NCBI RefSeq assembly: GCF_029227915.1
Contig: NC_079885.1
Location: 8,370,001-8,434,000 of the forward strand
From: Hydractinia symbiolongicarpus
Taxonomy: Eukaryota; Cnidaria; Hydrozoa; Anthoathecata; Hydractiniidae
Reading direction: 5' to 3'
DNA: 64,000 nt
Within the stretch, counting starts at the first letter, position 1; each line of letters starts with the position of its first letter. Shown piece after piece: positions 45,101 through 54,500 of the stretch. The position numbers were made by a program, and so were the translations under genes. Under the pieces are notes generated by a model. The model ran no database searches, was not told the origin of the DNA, and saw nothing but the letters and a program-made list of their open reading frames with translations.

Positions 45101-47310
45101 GTATAACTTGATGTATGTTACCTTTTAAATGTTCTTTAAAAATGGCGTTGTTTCCAAAGCCTGTGCTACACATAAGCGTACCACTGGATGTCCTTATTGC
45201 AGGTGTGTTACATAATAACCACAAGGCTGAATTTTTAGGTAAATGTGACCATGTTTTGTGTAATATTTGTGTTTATCATCCGAAACATGCTAAAAAGGAG
45301 TTCAAAATTCTCGCAAAGAAGCAGGTATGTATTTGAGTAATTTTTCTCAGGAAAAAGGATAGGAACGAATTGTAACAAATAGGATCTGGCTCAATAATGT
45401 ATAATGATTGTTGTAATCAGCTTACTGATCAATTCTCTACTTGTTCTTGTATTTCAATTCTCTTTCTTTTTGATGCTAATATTGTCATAAATGAATCATT
45501 TAAAAACATGAGTACGGATCTCGTTCCAAAACGTTTTACAATAGCTATTTTTTTTTCGTTATACAAAAGTGAATCATATCTTGGTTTTCCCAGAAAAAAA
45601 GTATAAATATAAAAATTTTTGAAAACTAAATGTTTTGTATCATTCGATCCCTTTTATCAAGCTTGTCTAATATTTTTATTGCACTAACAGACAAATCACT
45701 TTTTTGAGTTGGTAAAAGTCCCACAGGCAAATTAGATTTTTTAGCTGCTCTGGATAAAATATTTCTTTTTTGCATAACAAAATTAATAATAATTTCTTTA
45801 AACAAATCACGAAAATGTTCTACCTATAAACCAAGTTCAAATTTTTGCAGGCCTAGAAAAATCTTATTAACGGCCTGTTCTTATTAATAAGAGAAATATC
45901 TTAACAAACGTTGACCACTTGGATATTCTCCTTTCCTCTTTGTTAATAGTTCATCCCTGAAAGCATTTGTGATATTATGTCCCTTGCTTGGTGTGAGTTA
46001 CATCATGGGTTTGTTCCTGGATGAAACAACCAAGAATTTGACCTACGTCTACATCTTTGTAAATGGATTAATGGTGAGTCATGATTTTTCTGTTTCAGCT
46101 GGTTCTGTTTATACTAGTTAAAGAATGCTCTAGACGTGCTTAAGTCCTTATGTTCCAATTTATTTTATTTATGGAAGATCTTTTTATTACATTTGCATAT
46201 AAAAAAATTTCTTTCTTTTAAAACCATTATTTCATGATACGATAGGGTTTGCTTTTGAAACTTAAAATTCGAAAGTTTAATTAATGTACAGTTAAAAACG
46301 TTGGTCCAATCGTAGAGAAGCGGTAATATAAGCACGCAATTATGATGCAAGGAGCTTCAAAATATACAACGGTCCTATCAAAGTTCGTTACATTAATGAA
46401 AGTTATTAATTTGTAGTTTATTATTTATATAGCGCATGATTTTAAACTGTGTTCATCTTTAGGGACTTCCAATATTTCTTCTTCATTGCTATGCGGATCC
46501 TGAGGTATGTTAACTTGCTGCCAGATGTATCATTATGTATTGTGCAATAATATTTTGATTTGATTACAGTTCCCTTTTTTAAAATAGTCGTTGTGGTCCA
46601 CGGTTTTGATTTGGTAATTTCAAGCAAAAAGCAGGAATGAAATAGTCAACAAACAAAAAATCCACTTACAGAATCTTCTTAAAATTTATAGTTTCCTTCT
46701 TATCGTAAAATGTGCTCTTGTTAATTTCTTTTAAAAGTGGCGCGAATATTAAACATAGACATAGACAACGAAGCGAAAATAGACAACGCAATGTTATTTT
46801 TTTCGTAACTTTGACCGTGCACGAATTCATAACAAAGAAGCTGCATCAAGGGAACAATAAAACTAACTACCCATGACTTTTGCATAATAATAGTTTCGTA
46901 AAAATCACGCTAAAACAAAATAAATTGTATATCGCATTTCGTGTTTCCATAAAACGACTTTTTTTGCGCACAAATAGACAGAATACGGCTATATAGTTAA
47001 ACATATTTTGAAAATTAAATATTCAAAACTCATTCTTACAGCAAAAACAGTGTGAATAAAACCGACAATCCCAAGTAGTAAATTTAGTCCCCACGCCTCT
47101 TAACAGTTAGTGTTGTAAAGAAAAAATAAATATTTTGTCCAAGACTGTAAATGGCTATGTTGCTCATTAGATCAGTTCCTTATGGTTTAATTCTCTATTA
47201 ATTTTTTCTTTTAGGTGCAAATGAAGCTGAAAAAGAAGTTTACAGGATTTAGAAGAGATAATTCGACATCAACCAACCAGAAAAAAGACACCTCATCTCA
47301 CTTATCCTAA
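30149..47310 (+). CDS. Adhesion/secretin-type GPCR with VWC-like, LDLa and HRM modules
   Basis: Twenty exons: 30149-30233, 31255-31884, 32497-32697, 34192-34350, 35515-35652, 35803-35913, 36365-36474, 36581-36751, 37810-37860, 38127-38182, 38591-38678, 39257-39399, 40771-40885, 43553-43706, 44647-44713, 45036-45096, 45239-45324, 45950-46073, 46463-46504, 47215-47310. Every junction is GT-AG and every phase closes, giving 895 residues. The order is signal peptide (about 1-24), cysteine-rich VWC-like modules (30-359), LDLa (360-405), hormone-receptor motif (406-478), a 140-residue linker, seven TM helices (about 620-864) and a short Ser/Thr/Lys-rich tail. Diagnostic family features are SWMTVEG in TM3, the ECL2 Cys before Trp, [12 protein letters not shown] in TM6 and YIFVNGL in TM7. 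It should sit in the plasma membrane; the ligand is unknown. No GPS (C-x-C-x-H-L-S/T before TM1) is seen, so autoproteolysis is not expected. Confidence 0.85.
30445..30616 (+). mobile_element. Helitron-like miniature element, best copy
   Basis: It begins TCTCTATAATAATAGCCGTC after an A and ends with hairpin CCCGTGG-ATTTT-CCACGGG, eleven bases and CTAG, followed by T. TC at the 5' end, a hairpin just inside a 3' CTRR end, and insertion between A and T without target duplication are the hallmarks of Helitrons. At 172 bp it is non-autonomous. It lies in GPCR intron 1. Confidence 0.65.
30617..30741 (+). mobile_element. Helitron-like element abutting the previous copy
   Basis: It has the same 3' end (GGATTTTCCACGGG, CTAACGA, CTAG at 30738-30741, then T). 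The GTCTGTCTGTC block lies near its 5' end, which is decayed. It follows the 30445-30616 copy directly, head to tail. A further TCTCC start follows CTAG. Confidence 0.5.
32819..32882 (+). other. Possible alternative terminal exon of the GPCR gene
   Basis: A good acceptor (TTTATTTCCGCAG) follows exon 3, and the downstream frame is in the right phase (1). It would add Gly, then about 20 mostly hydrophobic residues (Asp-Phe-Trp-Val-Ala-Tyr-Ile-Trp-Val and so on), and stop at 32880-32882. Use of this exon would give a short ectodomain-only product. I see no clear poly(A) signal nearby. Confidence 0.25.
33314..33926. mobile_element. 613-bp TIR element with AAGCGCCGC repeats
   Basis: It lies in GPCR intron 3. 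The termini TACCGTATTTCCTC and GAGGAAATACGGTA are inverted repeats, and TA at both edges may be the target-site duplication. Subterminal blocks repeat AATAAGCGCCGCCCTCTA three or four times at each end. No open transposase frame is present. The family recurs, more diverged, at 22488-23021 and as fragments near 28860-28910 and 62640-62690. Confidence 0.7.
34100..34190 (-). pseudogene. tRNA-derived fragment (possible SINE)
   Basis: On the minus strand the sequence GTGGG-TTCGATT-CCCAC is a perfect tRNA T-arm with a B box (GGTTCGATTCC), at about 34128-34144. The acceptor and D-arm do not pair convincingly, so this is a tRNA-derived remnant or SINE head and not a working tRNA. It lies just upstream of GPCR exon 4. 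Confidence 0.35.
35515..35652 (+). other. GPCR exon 5: four-cysteine LDL-receptor class A module
   Basis: The exon encodes a calcium-cage signature RCDGRRDC followed by EDGSDEENC, with phase 1 on both sides. Only four cysteines are present. The residues corresponding to Cys1 and Cys3, which pair with each other in a normal six-Cys LDLa, are both absent, so one whole disulfide is missing while the Asp/Glu calcium ligands are kept. Confidence 0.7.
37202..37302 (-). repeat. Dispersed repeat, inverse copy of 27041-27140
   Basis: It lies in GPCR intron 8. The reverse complement aligns along about 100 bases with 27041-27140. It contains a perfect 30-bp palindrome (GCTCTTAAATATTGC and its complement) at 37221-37250. 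Confidence 0.65.
37328..37368. repeat. Perfect 20-bp inverted repeat with 1-base spacer
   Basis: GTTTGTTTATTCGTGTATTT is separated by a single A from its exact complement. It lies only about 25 bases beyond the palindromic repeat at 37202-37302, inside GPCR intron 8. Confidence 0.9.
37989..38070 (+). repeat. 15-bp minisatellite, five units
   Basis: GTGAAAATACATGGT is repeated five times in GPCR intron 9, with no substitutions in the central units. Because 15 is divisible by three the minus strand stays open over it, but that frame is an artefact of the repeat. Confidence 0.9.
39401..39991 (+). repeat. 16-bp minisatellite at a GPCR splice donor, 36 units
   Basis: Units of 16 bp, mainly TAAGTAGCTAATTAAG, TAAGTAGCTAATTATG and CAAGTAGTTGATTAAG, run without a break from 39401 to 39976, followed by a partial unit. 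The array begins at the donor of GPCR exon 12: the donor GT is 39400-39401. A higher-order duplication is visible: units 1-17 and 19-34 match in order, apart from one extra unit (number 7) in the first half and a few substitutions. Most unit joins recreate GTAAGT, and variants give GTGAGT or GCAAGT. Confidence 0.92.
40886..43210 (+). other. GPCR intron 13, first part
   Basis: This is the longest GPCR intron (40886-43552). No exon is seen in it. It contains a GC-rich hairpin-forming patch near 41505-41545 (GCGGAGTGCGCGCC and relatives) and a zone (about 41930-42560) dense in GCTAGCTAG. A TA run lies near 42634-42648. The end of the intron holds the tRNA-like unit. Confidence 0.6.
43211..43278 (+). 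ncRNA. tRNA-like unit with GCAA tetraloop in place of anticodon loop
   Basis: The 68-nt sequence folds as a tRNA cloverleaf. It has a perfect 7-bp acceptor stem (GCCCTGT/ACAGGGC), a 3-bp D stem (GTC/GAC), a perfect 5-bp T stem (CCAGG/CCTGG) with loop TTCAAAT, and an intact A box (TGGTCTAATGG) and B box (GGTTCAAATCC). The anticodon arm CTCAT-GCAA-ATGAG has only four loop bases, so it cannot present a normal anticodon. A standard tRNA would be about four bases longer. It lies in the sense direction inside GPCR intron 13. No T-run terminator follows closely. It may be a tRNA-derived SINE head or a non-decoding tRNA-like RNA. Confidence 0.6.
43788..43864. mobile_element. Foldback element in a GPCR intron
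   Basis: The arms CATTCTCGACCCCAAAGCTC and (complement of right arm) CATTCTCGTCCCCAGAACTC pair over about 26 bases. The element is 77 bp long and is the best-preserved copy in the window of the family seen at 7964-8028. Confidence 0.65.
43994..44248 (-). mobile_element. Two tandem Helitron-like elements in a GPCR intron
   Basis: Copy 1 (43994-44119) has the terminal CTAG, the hairpin with CGTGG-AAAAA-CCACG, and a decayed 5' start. Copy 2 (44120-44248) begins with CTAG directly after it, lacks most of the hairpin, and has an intact TCTCTTTAATAATAGCCGTC start at 44248. The bases outside the pair are A and T in the expected orientation. Both lie in GPCR intron 14. Confidence 0.55.
46921..47000 (-). 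mobile_element. Decayed Helitron-like internal fragment
   Basis: It shares TATATCGCATTTCGTGTTTC and CAGAATACGGCTAT with the other copies, but neither terminus is intact. It lies in the last GPCR intron. Confidence 0.35.
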
Positions 47311-47437
47311 GAATTTGCATACAACATAATATTACTTGAAGAAAAACTCTTAAATTCGACTATATGTCTAATACAATTATAGAACGAGTTATCAGGATCC
47401 ACTGGTGCCAAAAAATGTTACTGCTAAATGTATACAG
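47311..47437. other. 3' flank of GPCR gene
   Basis: This is the presumed 3' UTR. No canonical AATAAA is visible before the transposon at 47438. The first AATAAA signals downstream lie inside that element (about 47973 and 48011). Confidence 0.4.
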
Positions 47438-48197
47438 GCCAGGGCAAACCGAGGCAACTTTTTAAGTAACATTACCCGTCAACATTTGTTGATGAACATG
47501 TTGACTCGATTTGCTATGGGTATCAGCATGTTGACGAAGAAAAAAAAACCTCTAATAATGTTGATCAACATTTATTAACTTTTTTATAAATGTTGATCAA
47601 CATTGTTGATGAGTTTTGTATGTTGCTACGATTTGCTATAGCTATCAACAACTCTGGCAACATTTTTCAGTATGTTCGAATCATTTAATTGCAAATTTGA
47701 ATGTTCTAGCACGAATTCGAATCTTTTTGTTCGAGTGTATACACGACCTGCATGAAAATAAGATCAAGACATAGAGATATATTTATTTTGAAAGTGGCGG
47801 AAGTCACTGCTTCAGCTAATCCTGCAACTACCACTGCTGGTAAACAAGAATTTAAATGGAACGATGAATTAGTGGAGAAGCTGATTAACCTGTACGAAGA
47901 ATGACCCTGTCTCTGGGGCATTTCAGATCGAAGCTACTCAAAAACAGATGTCAAGGAGAAGGCTTTCTCTGAAATAAAAGAAGAGATGGGCATCTATTAC
48001 TAACAACAGCAATAAACATGCTGCAGCTTTCTTCTCCGCCATTTTAAAAAAGGAGAATGAATGGCCATGTTTCAGAAGAATGTAGTTGCTCAAAATGTTG
48101 ACGGGAATGTTGACAAGGGTATAGCAAATCGTATTAACATGTTGCTCACAATGTTGACGAGAATGTTAACCGAGAATGTTGATCGATTTGCCCCGGG
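47438..48197. mobile_element. TIR element with MADF-like remnant (PIF/Harbinger-type)
   Basis: The left end GCCAGGGCAAACCGAGGCAA pairs imperfectly with the complement of the right end, ACCCGGGGCAAATCGATCAA. Both ends continue with repeated GTCAACATT and GATTTGCTATR blocks over more than 100 bases. The interior carries a broken MADF-like coding region. PIF/Harbinger elements often encode a second MADF/Myb-like protein, so I assign it there tentatively. Confidence 0.55.
47841..48003 (+). pseudogene. MADF-like domain remnant inside the TIR element
   Basis: The plus-strand frame reads KWNDELVEKLINLYEE, then a TGA, then PCLWGISDRSYSKTDVKEKA and FSEIKEEM, ending at TAA near 48003. The pattern W......LI..YE..P.LW......Y.....A...I is that of a MADF DNA-binding domain. 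The in-frame TGA, probably from CGA, breaks it, so it is a dead copy. Confidence 0.55.
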
Positions 48198-51100
48198 TTG
48201 AAGAACGTTTGCACGTTAAATTTAAAACACATATCTTTGATAAACGTATTTGTTTTGTTGTTACGAATATCTTTAAGGAAGTGCGTTCACATACCAATGC
48301 CTTGTGGCTAGTTATAATTTTCTATAACAGGGTCTACAAAACGAGACGAAGTTGAGGAGCCACAAAATAGGTGTAACAAAAAATATTGGAATTCAGATCC
48401 TTTAAAATAACCTCAATTTCCTTTATTTTAGGTGCACATCCATTTCAAATTACAGGAATAGTATAGCCAATTTTTCAATATTTGCATATAACTACCCTGA
48501 AACTGCTGGTAGTTAAAATCCATTAGTTACTGTTATGTCCAATTGATCTCTTGCGGCTAGTTTCAATTTCTGTCTAAAATTTGATACCTTTTGTTTCTCA
48601 AGCTTGTTATTTTCATTATTCTCTTCTGTTTGTGCAAAGTTGTTCTAAATTGTTTTAAGTATTTCATGCTCTTCTTTACGAGGAAAATAGTCTGATGTCT
48701 ACTATGGTACCGCTTTTCTTAAAAAATTGCTAAATTGCAGTTGCTTGATTCAAACAAAGAAATCGACACAATGAAGACATTTTATATCATTCATTACAGC
48801 TTTGTTTTGATTAAATAGCGCACGGATAGCATTAAACTTGCTTATTTGTGCAGGATAATAAATATATACAGGTGTTTTTCGATGATGTTAACATTTGAAA
48901 GCACCGAAGTTTACTTTGTGCTCCTACTTTATATGGTGATGATTATTAACAAAACAATCAAATCAAATATTTACACACTTGTTGTTTTTTCGTCCCTTGA
49001 AATCTCTGGCGCTACGAAAGTGCGCTTAGCTACAGTGTTTTTTTTTTGTAGATTTCAGCAGCGAAAAGTCCTGTCGTTTTGTTGATTGTTGCTGTTTTTG
49101 ATATCATTACCTTCGGAGTCTCATCGCAAAACAACTGCATCATTTGCTGAGGCTAATTTTTGTAGCTTGCGTTAGCCAATAAATATTTTTAAAAGTCATG
49201 GTCATAGTTTATGAAGATGGTTGTTAACATAACGCAGAACATTCTAAAATGATAACAGATGTCTTTAGATTATCTTTCACTTTGTTAGCAAAGGTTTTAT
49301 AACCTATAAAGCGAAACCATAAACCTCTTCACCAGTACCATACTAACAGGCAAATTGCAAAGAACCTATTCTGTTTATCCATTTCTATAAGTTCTTTTTT
49401 TCCACACGGTATTATTCTTTTACTTGAATTTCTACAGTTCCTGAGCAATTAGATGCTTTTGATTACTGTGTTAGAGTGGAACGCCTTAAGTCAGAACAGG
49501 TTAAGTGTTCATTTGTTTATATTTGATTAAAAAATATGGCGAAAAGGGTTTTTTAGTTTTAGATAAAATCTGAGTTAGCTATTTCGACACTGGAAAAGAC
49601 GTGGTACAACGACTTTAAATAGAGTATACCCGCAGGGGACTGAATGATAGCCATATGAAAAAGCTATCGACAATCGCTTAAAGCTTGTGGGGTCAAATTA
49701 ATGGGCAAATTAACGGGAGGGGAAATTTCACTGGACCTGCAACACTAATTTCCTTGTTTGTGCCATATGACAAGTAATGAGGCATTAACTTAACTTGCGC
49801 ACTGTTTACAGTGCAGACTTGGAAATTGAAAACGCAAGATCTGGTACGACAGCACAAAAGACAGTGATTTTATTGTTTTATTTTCGCGATTTCGTGATAA
49901 TTAAATTTTGCTATTTTTGTAGACTTCGCGAATGGATAATAAAATTGTTTTTATAATAAGTTTACGACAATTAATCAATAATTATTAATAAGAGAAATCT
50001 ATAATATAATACCCGTATGTCTGTCCGTCCGTCTGTCTGTCACGCAAAACGCACGCAATACAGTATAAAAAGGATGGGCGAACTCGTGGATTTTTCCACG
50101 GGCTAACGATATGATGAATTTAGCTTACTAGACTAGCACAGATGATGCACCTAAAAGCGAGACAAAAATTGAACCCCCCCCCTGCCTTTCCGTATTGTCG
50201 CAAGTCGCCCTGGCTAACTGAAAGTTCTGGATTTAATGAAAAGCCTAACGCAACCTGAAAAATATAGTAACGAAATCAAACGCAAGAACTTTTATTGGCC
50301 TCTCTTTGAATCGTTAAACAATCTGATCGGTACTGTTTAATTAATTTTCGTTTTAATATTATAGAGCCTGAATTTCAATGCGTCACAAGTGGAGGTTTGC
50401 TTTCCAACTATTTGTGGGATAGAAAAATATTTTTATACCCAGGAGACAAAAAAAAGGTTAAGTCGCAAACAAATTTTCTGTGGCCGAAATACTTGTTCTA
50501 TTTTTTTATTTAAACTTTTTAATTGACTTCTATTGCTCTTTAATAATGTGATCATTATGAGAAAGCCCGTTTTTATGGTGTTTTAAACGAATGGTCTCAC
50601 TTACTGAAACAAACAATTAATCCCCGTACTATTTAGAGGTTGTAAGATCCAGTCACGATTGATTTTGGCTTTATTCGTCGACTTGAATTCGGGTTTGCTC
50701 AGAGATAAAAAACCTGCTTGTGTTTATTAGTATTTCGGGATTTGCTCTGAGTAAACTAGACTAATTATGGAAAAATGACTGGTAAGAAAAACATATTTTT
50801 TTATGAATAAAATATTTTATTTCACTTAACGCAATTCCGGTCTTGCTTTTTCCCTTCTGTGATAACAAGTCAAATCAGCATCATTTTTGATTCTACATAA
50901 ATAAATGGCCGGGGGGAGGTGGAAAGTAATTGGCAACCAGGTGGAGTGACACGATAAATCTTTAGCCAGAAAGTCAGAAAGTAGTCTTCAATAAACATAT
51001 ACGTAACACGCAATTCTTTATTTCATATTAACCGTAAAATGATTCACTAGTATCAAAAAATTTATTATCGAAAAATTTTACTTTCTAAAGCTTCTTACAA

Positions 51101-51559
51101 AATTAAGAAATAAAAATCCCTGACACAAAAAAACAATGTAGGAAAGTGAAATCGAAAGCGACACTAAGGGAATTGTGGAGTCCATCTCCAAATTGTTAAT
51201 AAATAAATACATCTACTTGTTAGTCCAAGTCAACTAATACAAAAGAATACGTTCTGCTTTTATCCATGATGGGGTCCCAACTTTGTTTCTGTCTTATAAA
51301 AAAACAATATATGATTTATTTTAAACATGTTGTAATTTGTTCTCATGTCAGGACATCGCTTGTTTACCATATTTACATGTAGCTAAAGTTCGATATGATA
51401 AGCTAATCAGCTAAAGTTTGGTCAATATGAGATTTTAATGTTTCTCTTTGTCATCTTCGTCACGCAGACTTCGTCAATAACATACAAAAGTCATAAAATA
51501 TGGCGGGGATTTCTGCAACACAAACCATGCATCATTAGCGAATAGGTTCCCGTGATTTG
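48198..51559. other. Intergenic between GPCR and SLC6 genes
   Basis: No gene is supported. Open frames such as 48846-49085 have no domain. On the minus strand, AATAAA (plus TTTATT at 51315-51320) about 240 bases after the SLC6 stop is a plausible poly(A) signal for that gene. A Helitron-like copy lies at 49998-50111. Confidence 0.5.
49998..50111 (+). mobile_element. Helitron-like element with decayed 3' CTAG
   Basis: It starts TCTATAATATAATACCCGTA, then has the GTCTGTCTGTCACGC block, GGGCGAACTCGTGG-TTTTT-CCACGGG and CTAACGATATG, where CTAG is expected. It lies about 1.5 kb downstream of the SLC6 stop. Confidence 0.5.
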
Positions 51560-54500
51560 TTATAACGTATTGTTGTCATGGTGAATAATCGGCGTCATCG
51601 TATACTTTTCGTAATGGCTTGCTTCTCTTTGACGTCTTCTCACCAAAAATTTCAATTTGGCTTGACCGTTTTCTATCAGTTTGAAGTGTCTTAAAATCGC
51701 CACAGATGGTATAAACAAGATGGAGATGAACATTATCATCACACCAATAAATATAGCCCATGGTGGTAATGCCATACTTTTAGCTGTCCCCTAAGAAATA
51801 TAAATCAAAGTTAAGTACAATCAAGATGTTTTTAGTATTATGTTTTCATGTGTTAGAGCCTCTATAACTACTTACAGATTTTGAATCCCAGACTTGATAT
51901 GTTGGAGGTGTTATAGCTAGACTATATACACTGAACACCAATACAACAACGATCATGATTGGAGACACAAATTTCCAACAAATAATCCATATCTGGCGCG
52001 GACGTCTGTTTGTCATGTACTCAATGTCACTCAAAAACCTAAAAAGAAGATTATTTTACTCCTTGCCATAAAAAACAAGACCTGCTTCAAATCTTTTAGA
52101 AAACTGAAAGACATATAATTAAGGTTTAATTTTAAAGAATTTGTATAACATAGTAGCAAAAAGTATTCAAATACAGTTTTGTGAATTGACATTAAGGATT
52201 AGAAGATTTAAGGGAAGAGGGTATGACAACAAATAAGCAATTTAAATCAAAGTAAACCTACTTTTCCATTCCATAGATATAAGATAACGCAACACATTGC
52301 ACCAAAGCAATGATCAACAATGGTATACTGGCGCTGTAATTGGAGATGATTTGATACCAGTAATGCCCAGAATGGAGAGTCATGGTCAAACTTGCAACAA
52401 AAATTGACAGACACATACAACCTGCAGTTGACAAAAAAAAATTAATTTTTATAGAATTTTTTTTAGAATGAAACAAGTGAAAAGTTCTGATAATAATTTT
52501 AATTCTTAAAGTACATAATGCAACAACACTTTTCTTGTTTTTTATTTATTTAAAAGTATAAATATTTTGAGTTAAAATCACATTGAACCGAATTATAATA
52601 ATAAAGACTTAAGATAATTTAAAAAATGCGTTTATAAATGGTTGCCAACACTTCCAAACTCTGACAGATGAACGCTATCTGTATGAATTTTTTGATGTTA
52701 ATAAAATTTGTGCAAAGATGTCAAAGGGGTATCCCGTTTCACATTATACGTTTTCTTTTAGCTCAAGATGAAGATATTCGAAATATATTCAACAACTATG
52801 CAATATCGGTGTCCTTAAATATCTCAAATTTTTTTGCAATTATTTTACGGAAAGTTGTTGGAAATAAATATGTGTTGGAAATAGACAAAGCATATAGGAA
52901 TTTTCTTTATTTGACATAGTTGGTTGACTACGTACCAGTAATGACTTCAATTCGCAATTTAGGATATAATTTCGAATCCAGAAGTGGTGTAAGTAGGCCC
53001 TGCAGCATACCACATTGCGTGTCGATACCCAGCAGAAACAACATCAGATAAAAAAAGATTGACCACATATTGGGGAAGGGTAGTGTGTCAATGGCTTCCG
53101 TGAACGTGATAAATGCCAACTCTGTTGACTGTGACAGCTAAAAAAAAGTAAAAAAATGTAAAAATTAGATTTAATATAAGTCTAAATATATATAAGTATA
53201 TATTACGCTATTTTCCGGCAGCCTTTATTCTGCGGCGGGAAGGGGAATAGCCCTCCATTTTTCTTTGAGTAATATATCTTTTCATTGTCAACAAAAATTA
53301 TACCGCTTGTTGTCTTTTTTCGTTTGTTAATGTAAATAATAAACGTAGTTGCCATTCCAGATATTCTAGCTTTTAAACTTTGTTTTCTTGTGAATAATAG
53401 TAAGAAATATACTTAGGTTTTTTTCGTGGTCCCTCCACTTCGAGCATCTACGGTGCACCATCTACTGTTTAAATACTGAATATAATATCGATTTTTAGCT
53501 CGACTCTTACAATTAATAAGGAAAACACTTGCATCATTGCAATTTTAAACCCAGAATGGAGCATAAAACAAAATTAATAGGATACAGAAGAAAAAGACGT
53601 TACCTCTCCTAAAAATTGATCCTTGTTACATAGCTTATCCGTTGTGTTAAAACCAGTGGTGTTACCAGTCGGATAGACAGTTGTTGTAATCCCTTCAGAA
53701 ATCATATTATAAAGCTGATGGTCGGTGGAAGCAATTTTGCCTCCGCTTTCCAAACAATTTATCATTTTCTTGTGCGCTCGATAACCAATGAAACAAAACA
53801 TAACCACGCTAGCGTAAACACTGACGCCTGTATCGATCAAACAAACGATAATAGCGTCTCGTGTCGTATCGTTTTTTAAAGGATTGTAACTTGCAAATGC
53901 GATCAGCGATCCATACGCGATTCCGAGCGAAAAGAACGTTTGTGAAGCTGCATCGAGCCAAACGAGTGGGTCCTTTAATCGTGTAAACTATAAACAAAGA
54001 TAGACATTAGATAATGTATAAACGTACAGAGTGGTCTAAGGATGTCAAATAAATGTAAAACAGGCAACTTACATCCGGTATAAATAGCAATGCTAATCCT
54101 TCTTGGAAACCAGGTAGATGAACACCACGAAAAAACATAACCGCTAAAAGTAGTATCGGTAATGTAGATGTGACGTACACAACCTAAAACAACAAGTGAA
54201 ATAAGAAAAATGTGATTAGCGTTAACCTTTTAAAACCAAAAACAGGGCCGTATCAGCCTAGGGGGCTAAGGGGGCCACGCCCCCCCCCCCCGAATTTGTT
54301 TATCAACCGTGGTTAATATTGAAAACACCAGTGCAGAAGATACTGTAAGGTTAAAATCCTAAGTGCTCACAAGATATGGGTGATAGATTGCATGTGGGTA
54401 TTGCGACCTTGCTGTGACGCCAGTTGGAGCAGTTGACTCTCCTTTTTTAGGACGGGAGAGGCGAGAGTTATTCCACTCCCGGTGCTAAACTTTCATGAAT

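Larger units (their letters stand above)
39257..46504 (+). other. GPCR exons 12-19: seven-transmembrane domain
   Basis: Exon 12 encodes TM1, exon 13 the first intracellular loop and TM2 ([20 protein letters not shown]), exon 14 TM3 to the start of TM4, exon 15 TM4 ([13 protein letters not shown]), exon 16 ECL2 and the start of TM5, exon 17 the rest of TM5 and ICL3, exon 18 TM6 and most of TM7, and exon 19 the end of TM7 (GLPIFLLHC). The conserved disulfide pair is the TM3 Cys at the start of exon 14 and the ECL2 Cys in exon 16. TM5 is encoded by 45239-45324 in the frame beginning [10 protein letters not shown]. Confidence 0.85.

Noticed and set aside
45115-45336. 73-codon plus-strand open frame in the TM5 region of the GPCR
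   Set aside because: The real exon is 45239-45324 in another frame. That frame gives a TM5-like sequence and closes the splice phases on both sides, whereas the long open frame is His/Cys/Lys-rich and out of phase.
51576-51761. Second minus-strand frame overlapping the last SLC6 exon
   Set aside because: It is the shadow of the real TM12/C-terminal exon, which is in phase with the rest of the transporter.
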